Shown: positions 7,336 through 8,992 of the stretch, piece by piece
How the letters are laid out: each line of letters opens with the position of its first letter
Position numbering within the stretch: the first letter of the stretch is position 1
Assembly: GCA_003155565.1 (NCBI GenBank)
Contig: PMDM01000240.1
Location: forward strand, 1-8,992
Reading direction: 5' to 3'
DNA length: 8,992 nt
Origin: Methylococcaceae bacterium
Lineage (GTDB): Bacteria > Pseudomonadota > Gammaproteobacteria > Methylococcales > Methylomonadaceae
Notes under the pieces: generated by a model
Databases searched by the model: none
Seen by the model: only the letters and a program-made list of their open reading frames with translations
Told to the model about the DNA's origin: nothing
Position numbers and translations under genes: made by a program

Positions 7336-7450
7336 TAGGTTCTGTTGACATTTCAATAATAGATATTCAAAAACAATCACTTACGAATATAGAGGGAGAT
7401 TGTAAGCTGCTGATGTAACTAACATTTTTATCAAATGTCAACAGAACCTA
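7336..7450. mobile_element. MITE-like element with perfect 18-bp inverted ends
   Basis: TAGGTTCTGTTGACATTT at 7336-7353 is repeated exactly in inverted orientation at 7433-7450. The 79 bases between hold no ORF. The outermost TA on both sides could be a TA target duplication (as made by IS630/Tc1-type elements) or simply part of the inverted repeat. The non-coding core and short length suit a miniature inverted-repeat element mobilised in trans. It begins three bases after the TIR gene's stop codon, so a transcript of that gene would carry the repeat as a long hairpin. The parent transposon family is not identified. Confidence 0.75.
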
Positions 7451-7493
7451 ACCATTTGTTTCGAAATAACATGCTTGACCTTTATTTTTGAAT

Positions 7494-7513
7494 GGCTCTA
7501 GACTATCAGGAGA
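7494..7513 (+). repeat. Left terminal inverted repeat of the IS1595-type element
   Basis: Twenty bases that match the right end in inverted orientation with one mismatch. The transposase stop codon (TGA on the minus strand, 7508-7506) lies inside this repeat. Confidence 0.8.
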
Positions 7514-8145
7514 GGTTAAAATTTCTGACGAGTTGCCATAATTCATTAGCCAATTCGTCAGGTTGTTTTTTCCAACGCCACTCTGATTCTTTCAAATGCA
7601 GCTCGAAGTTTACCGACACGCCATTGAACTTGGCAAGCCGTCGTTTGGTAAAGCTCCAGAATGATTCGATCCCGTTGACGTGGCAATGGCCGCCACAGGC
7701 AAATTCGTGATTGCCAGGATTCACCCTAAAATGCCGCGAATAGCCGACATCGACCAAGCCATTGTAGCCCCGCCAGCCATCGCTGTAGATGACGCTCCCG
7801 ACCGACACCTTGCCGAGGATAACGGCCTGTAGTCAATCGCTTACAGTCGGGCACGATCTCTGTGTACACCCGCCCCTCCCGTTCAAAGACACCAAACACC
7901 GGTTGCTTCAACGTGCCGCGTCCGCGCTTGAGCTTGCCCTGGCGACCCCGTTGCCGCTTGGCGCCAAAATAACTTTCATCGACCTCGACACGACCGACCA
8001 ACTTTTCTTTTATCGCCGTTTAGTGCCGGCAGATCGCCCACCTAAACAGGCCATACCAGGTTGATCGTGTTACGGTTCAAACCCAATAACAAAGCCGTTT
8101 TGCTGGCAGGAATATCGATACAAAAACAAGAAATTATTTTTTAAT
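7506..8145 (-). pseudogene. IS1595-family (ISXO2-like) transposase, inactivated
   Basis: The family signature is clear but spread over three frames. From the 5' side: SKTALLLGLNRNTIN (about 8145-8060), a frameshift near 8056, then YGLFRWAICRH followed by an in-frame TAA (8022-8020), then KEKLVGRVEVDESYFGAKRQRG with the first catalytic Asp at 7980-7978. It continues to VYTEIVPDCKRL, where a second frameshift near 7829-7834 leads into GSVIYSDGWRGYNGLVD (second Asp at 7781-7779). The last part is HVNGIESFWSFTKRRLAKFNG and a normal C-terminus ending at the TGA at 7506. The N-terminal zinc-ribbon part is absent. With two frameshifts, a nonsense codon and the 5' deletion it cannot make transposase. 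Confidence 0.85.
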
Positions 8146-8198
8146 GTAATAATCACTTAGCTTGCTGTTTCTTATCATCTTTCTAGGCTATCATTGGG

Positions 8199-8218
8199 TC
8201 TCCTGATAGTCTAAAGCC
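8199..8218 (-). repeat. Right terminal inverted repeat of the IS1595-type element
   Basis: Inverse partner of 7494-7513, with a single C/T difference at the fifth base from the outer end. It lies about 55 bp beyond the last recognisable transposase codons, so a 5' part of the transposase gene has been deleted between them. Confidence 0.8.
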
Positions 8219-8567
8219 TAAATTACTGACTAAATAATGTCACCATTGATATGCAAGTCTATATAGACACCTAACTTCTGGCAAACTCGAACACCCTCAC
8301 TCCGAAGTTCATCAGTTCATCGTGCGACACAACAGGCTTACTTAGTCTCACGCAATAATTGGAGTAAAGACGCCAGCTTACTTGATGATATTATTAACCC
8401 TATGCACCAAGTCGAAGTTGCAAGCAGCCTGGTCATGCAATATATAGACGAAATGGTCGAGGAAAAGAATCAAACTTGTAACTAACGTTTACTCGATACG
8501 GCCACCCGCTAAGGATAATGGATTTTAGACCAATCCTGACTCCTACGGATATGTGCTGTGCATTTAC

Positions 8568-8586
8568 TGATAACTACCCGTTATCA
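8568..8586. promoter_or_regulatory. Perfect 7-bp palindrome upstream of the FGE-like gene
   Basis: TGATAAC, a five-base spacer TACCC, then GTTATCA. The dyad is 38 bp before the ATG at 8625 and could be a repressor operator or a small RNA hairpin in the leader. It has no T-run and so is not a classical terminator. Confidence 0.3.
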
Positions 8587-8609
8587 TCAAACCCAAATCC
8601 AAACCTTCT

Positions 8610-8615
8610 GGGGAG
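8610..8615 (+). promoter_or_regulatory. Ribosome binding site of the FGE-like gene
   Basis: GGGGAG ends nine bases before the ATG at 8625. It favours this frame and start over an overlapping TTG-initiated frame that begins at 8558. Confidence 0.65.
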
Positions 8616-8624
8616 CCTTGCTGT

Positions 8625-8992
8625 ATGTCGCACAAAAATTTGTCATTCATTTTATTTGCTGGCTTGTTGATCGCCTTCCCAACCCTCGCAGAGCAGCCGA
8701 CGAAGCCTCTTGTCAAACCTACGTCCGGCGAAAAGGACCAAGCCGCACAAGAAATCGAGCGTTTAAAAAATGAGTTAGCCTTATTAAAAAAACAAAATCA
8801 GACTGGGAACGCTGAAACGACTCAACAAATTGAATTACCTGCAGCGGCAAAAATCGAAATGGTTCCGTTGCCTTCCGGTATCTCAATCAGCAAATATGAA
8901 ATCACTCGAGGACAATTTTCCGCCTTCGTTGAAGAAACCGGCTACGACACTGGCACGAGTTGCTGGATTAAGGAAAAAGGCGAGTGGAGTGA
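8625..8992 (+). CDS. Secreted SUMF1/formylglycine-generating-enzyme-like protein (3' end outside window)
   Basis: The frame is open from ATG 8625 to the window end (122 codons). Residues 1-22 form a classical signal peptide (Lys4, hydrophobic core FILFAGLLIAFP, likely cleavage after TLA), so the protein is exported to the periplasm. Residues about 38-59 are a short charged coiled coil (QEIERLKNELALLKKQ). From residue 76 the start of an FGE-sulfatase/SUMF1 domain is visible: IEMVPLPSG, ISISKYEITRGQFSAFVEETGY and TSCW. The family includes enzymes that oxidise a sulfatase cysteine to formylglycine, but also many bacterial members without the catalytic cysteines, and those residues would lie in the missing part, so activity cannot be judged. 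The domain opening is compact, lacking the long FxMGS segment common after the MVxxPxG motif. It follows the palindrome at 8568 and is probably the first gene of a transcript continuing to the right. Confidence 0.8.
   Translation, partial: MSHKNLSFILFAGLLIAFPTLAEQPTKPLVKPTSGEKDQAAQEIERLKNELALLKKQNQTGNAETTQQIELPAAAKIEMVPLPSGISISKYEITRGQFSAFVEETGYDTGTSCWIKEKGEWS

Larger units (their letters stand above)
7494..8218 (-). mobile_element. Decayed IS1595-family insertion sequence with terminal inverted repeats
   Basis: The ends GGCTCTAGACTATCAGGAGA (7494-7513) and the inverse of 8199-8218 (GGCTTTAGACTATCAGGAGA) match at 19 of 20 bases and begin with GG, as IS1595 elements do. The element is 725 bp, shorter than the roughly 1 kb usual for single-transposase members, and it encloses a broken transposase that lacks its N-terminus. 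No matching 8-bp target duplication is visible (ttttgaat on the left, taaattac on the right), so the flanks have changed since insertion or one end has rearranged. Confidence 0.8.
8219..8624. other. Gene-poor gap between the IS remnant and the FGE-like gene
   Basis: No recognised gene lies in this 406-bp stretch. One frame is open from 8267 to a TAA at 8483-8485, and its last 45 codons look protein-like (SLLDDIINPMHQVEVASSLV, then MQYIDEMVEEKN). However, only an internal ATG at 8399 is available as a start and no family is recognised, so it may be the 3' end of a gene cut by the IS-associated rearrangement. A perfect small palindrome lies at 8568-8586. Confidence 0.45.

Noticed and set aside
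7494..8218. CRISPR array or phage attachment site near the repeats
   Set aside because: The repeats are inverted pairs at the ends of mobile elements and not regularly spaced direct repeats. No integrase or tRNA is present.
8558..8773. A 71-codon plus-strand frame overlapping the FGE-like gene
   Set aside because: The overlapping frame from 8625 has a strong ribosome binding site, a signal peptide and an FGE domain, so this frame is a shadow.

Overview
The window reads as an accessory stretch of a bacterial chromosome of moderate GC content. Ribosome binding sites are of the AGGAG type, and the families present (YceI, an IS1595-type transposase, a subtilisin-like peptidase, a formylglycine-generating-enzyme-like lipid-free secreted protein) fit a Gram-negative, probably gammaproteobacterial, host. 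That assignment is an inference; there is no rRNA, tRNA or core marker gene to confirm it.

Left part (1-3776, minus strand). Two genes point leftwards. The upstream one (3776-2208) encodes a 522-residue subtilisin-family (S8) protease with a full catalytic triad, no signal peptide and two C-terminal membrane segments. Downstream of it, behind its own plausible promoter, lies a large copper protein (2104 to beyond base 1). Its first ~465 residues are a multicopper oxidase with intact type 1 and trinuclear copper motifs plus an extra blue-copper-like site. It continues without a break into a galactose oxidase/glyoxal oxidase-like beta-propeller that keeps the Cys and Tyr positions expected for a copper-radical cofactor. 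The two neighbouring genes could act on the same substrate or one could process the other, but nothing in the sequence proves it.

Middle (3777-5841). This is mostly gene-poor. It holds a decayed YceI-family pseudogene (4203-4566), a complete 157-residue protein that looks like a discoidin-type beta-sandwich (4621-5094), and a 560-bp stretch without a convincing gene. After that comes a 37-codon ORF with a strong ribosome binding site (5655-5768).

Right part (5842-8992). A 496-residue protein joins an N-terminal TIR domain to a six-helix membrane region (5842-7332). It is a candidate stand-alone immune or stress effector. Three bases after its stop sits a 115-bp MITE-like element with perfect 18-bp inverted ends. 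Next is a 725-bp decayed IS1595-family insertion sequence whose 20-bp terminal inverted repeats are still recognisable. After a short gene-poor gap, the 5' end of a secreted SUMF1/formylglycine-generating-enzyme-like protein (8625 onward) runs off the window.

Overall the window looks like a region shaped by insertion and decay, carrying three noteworthy intact genes: the copper oxidase fusion, the membrane-anchored subtilase and the TIR membrane protein.
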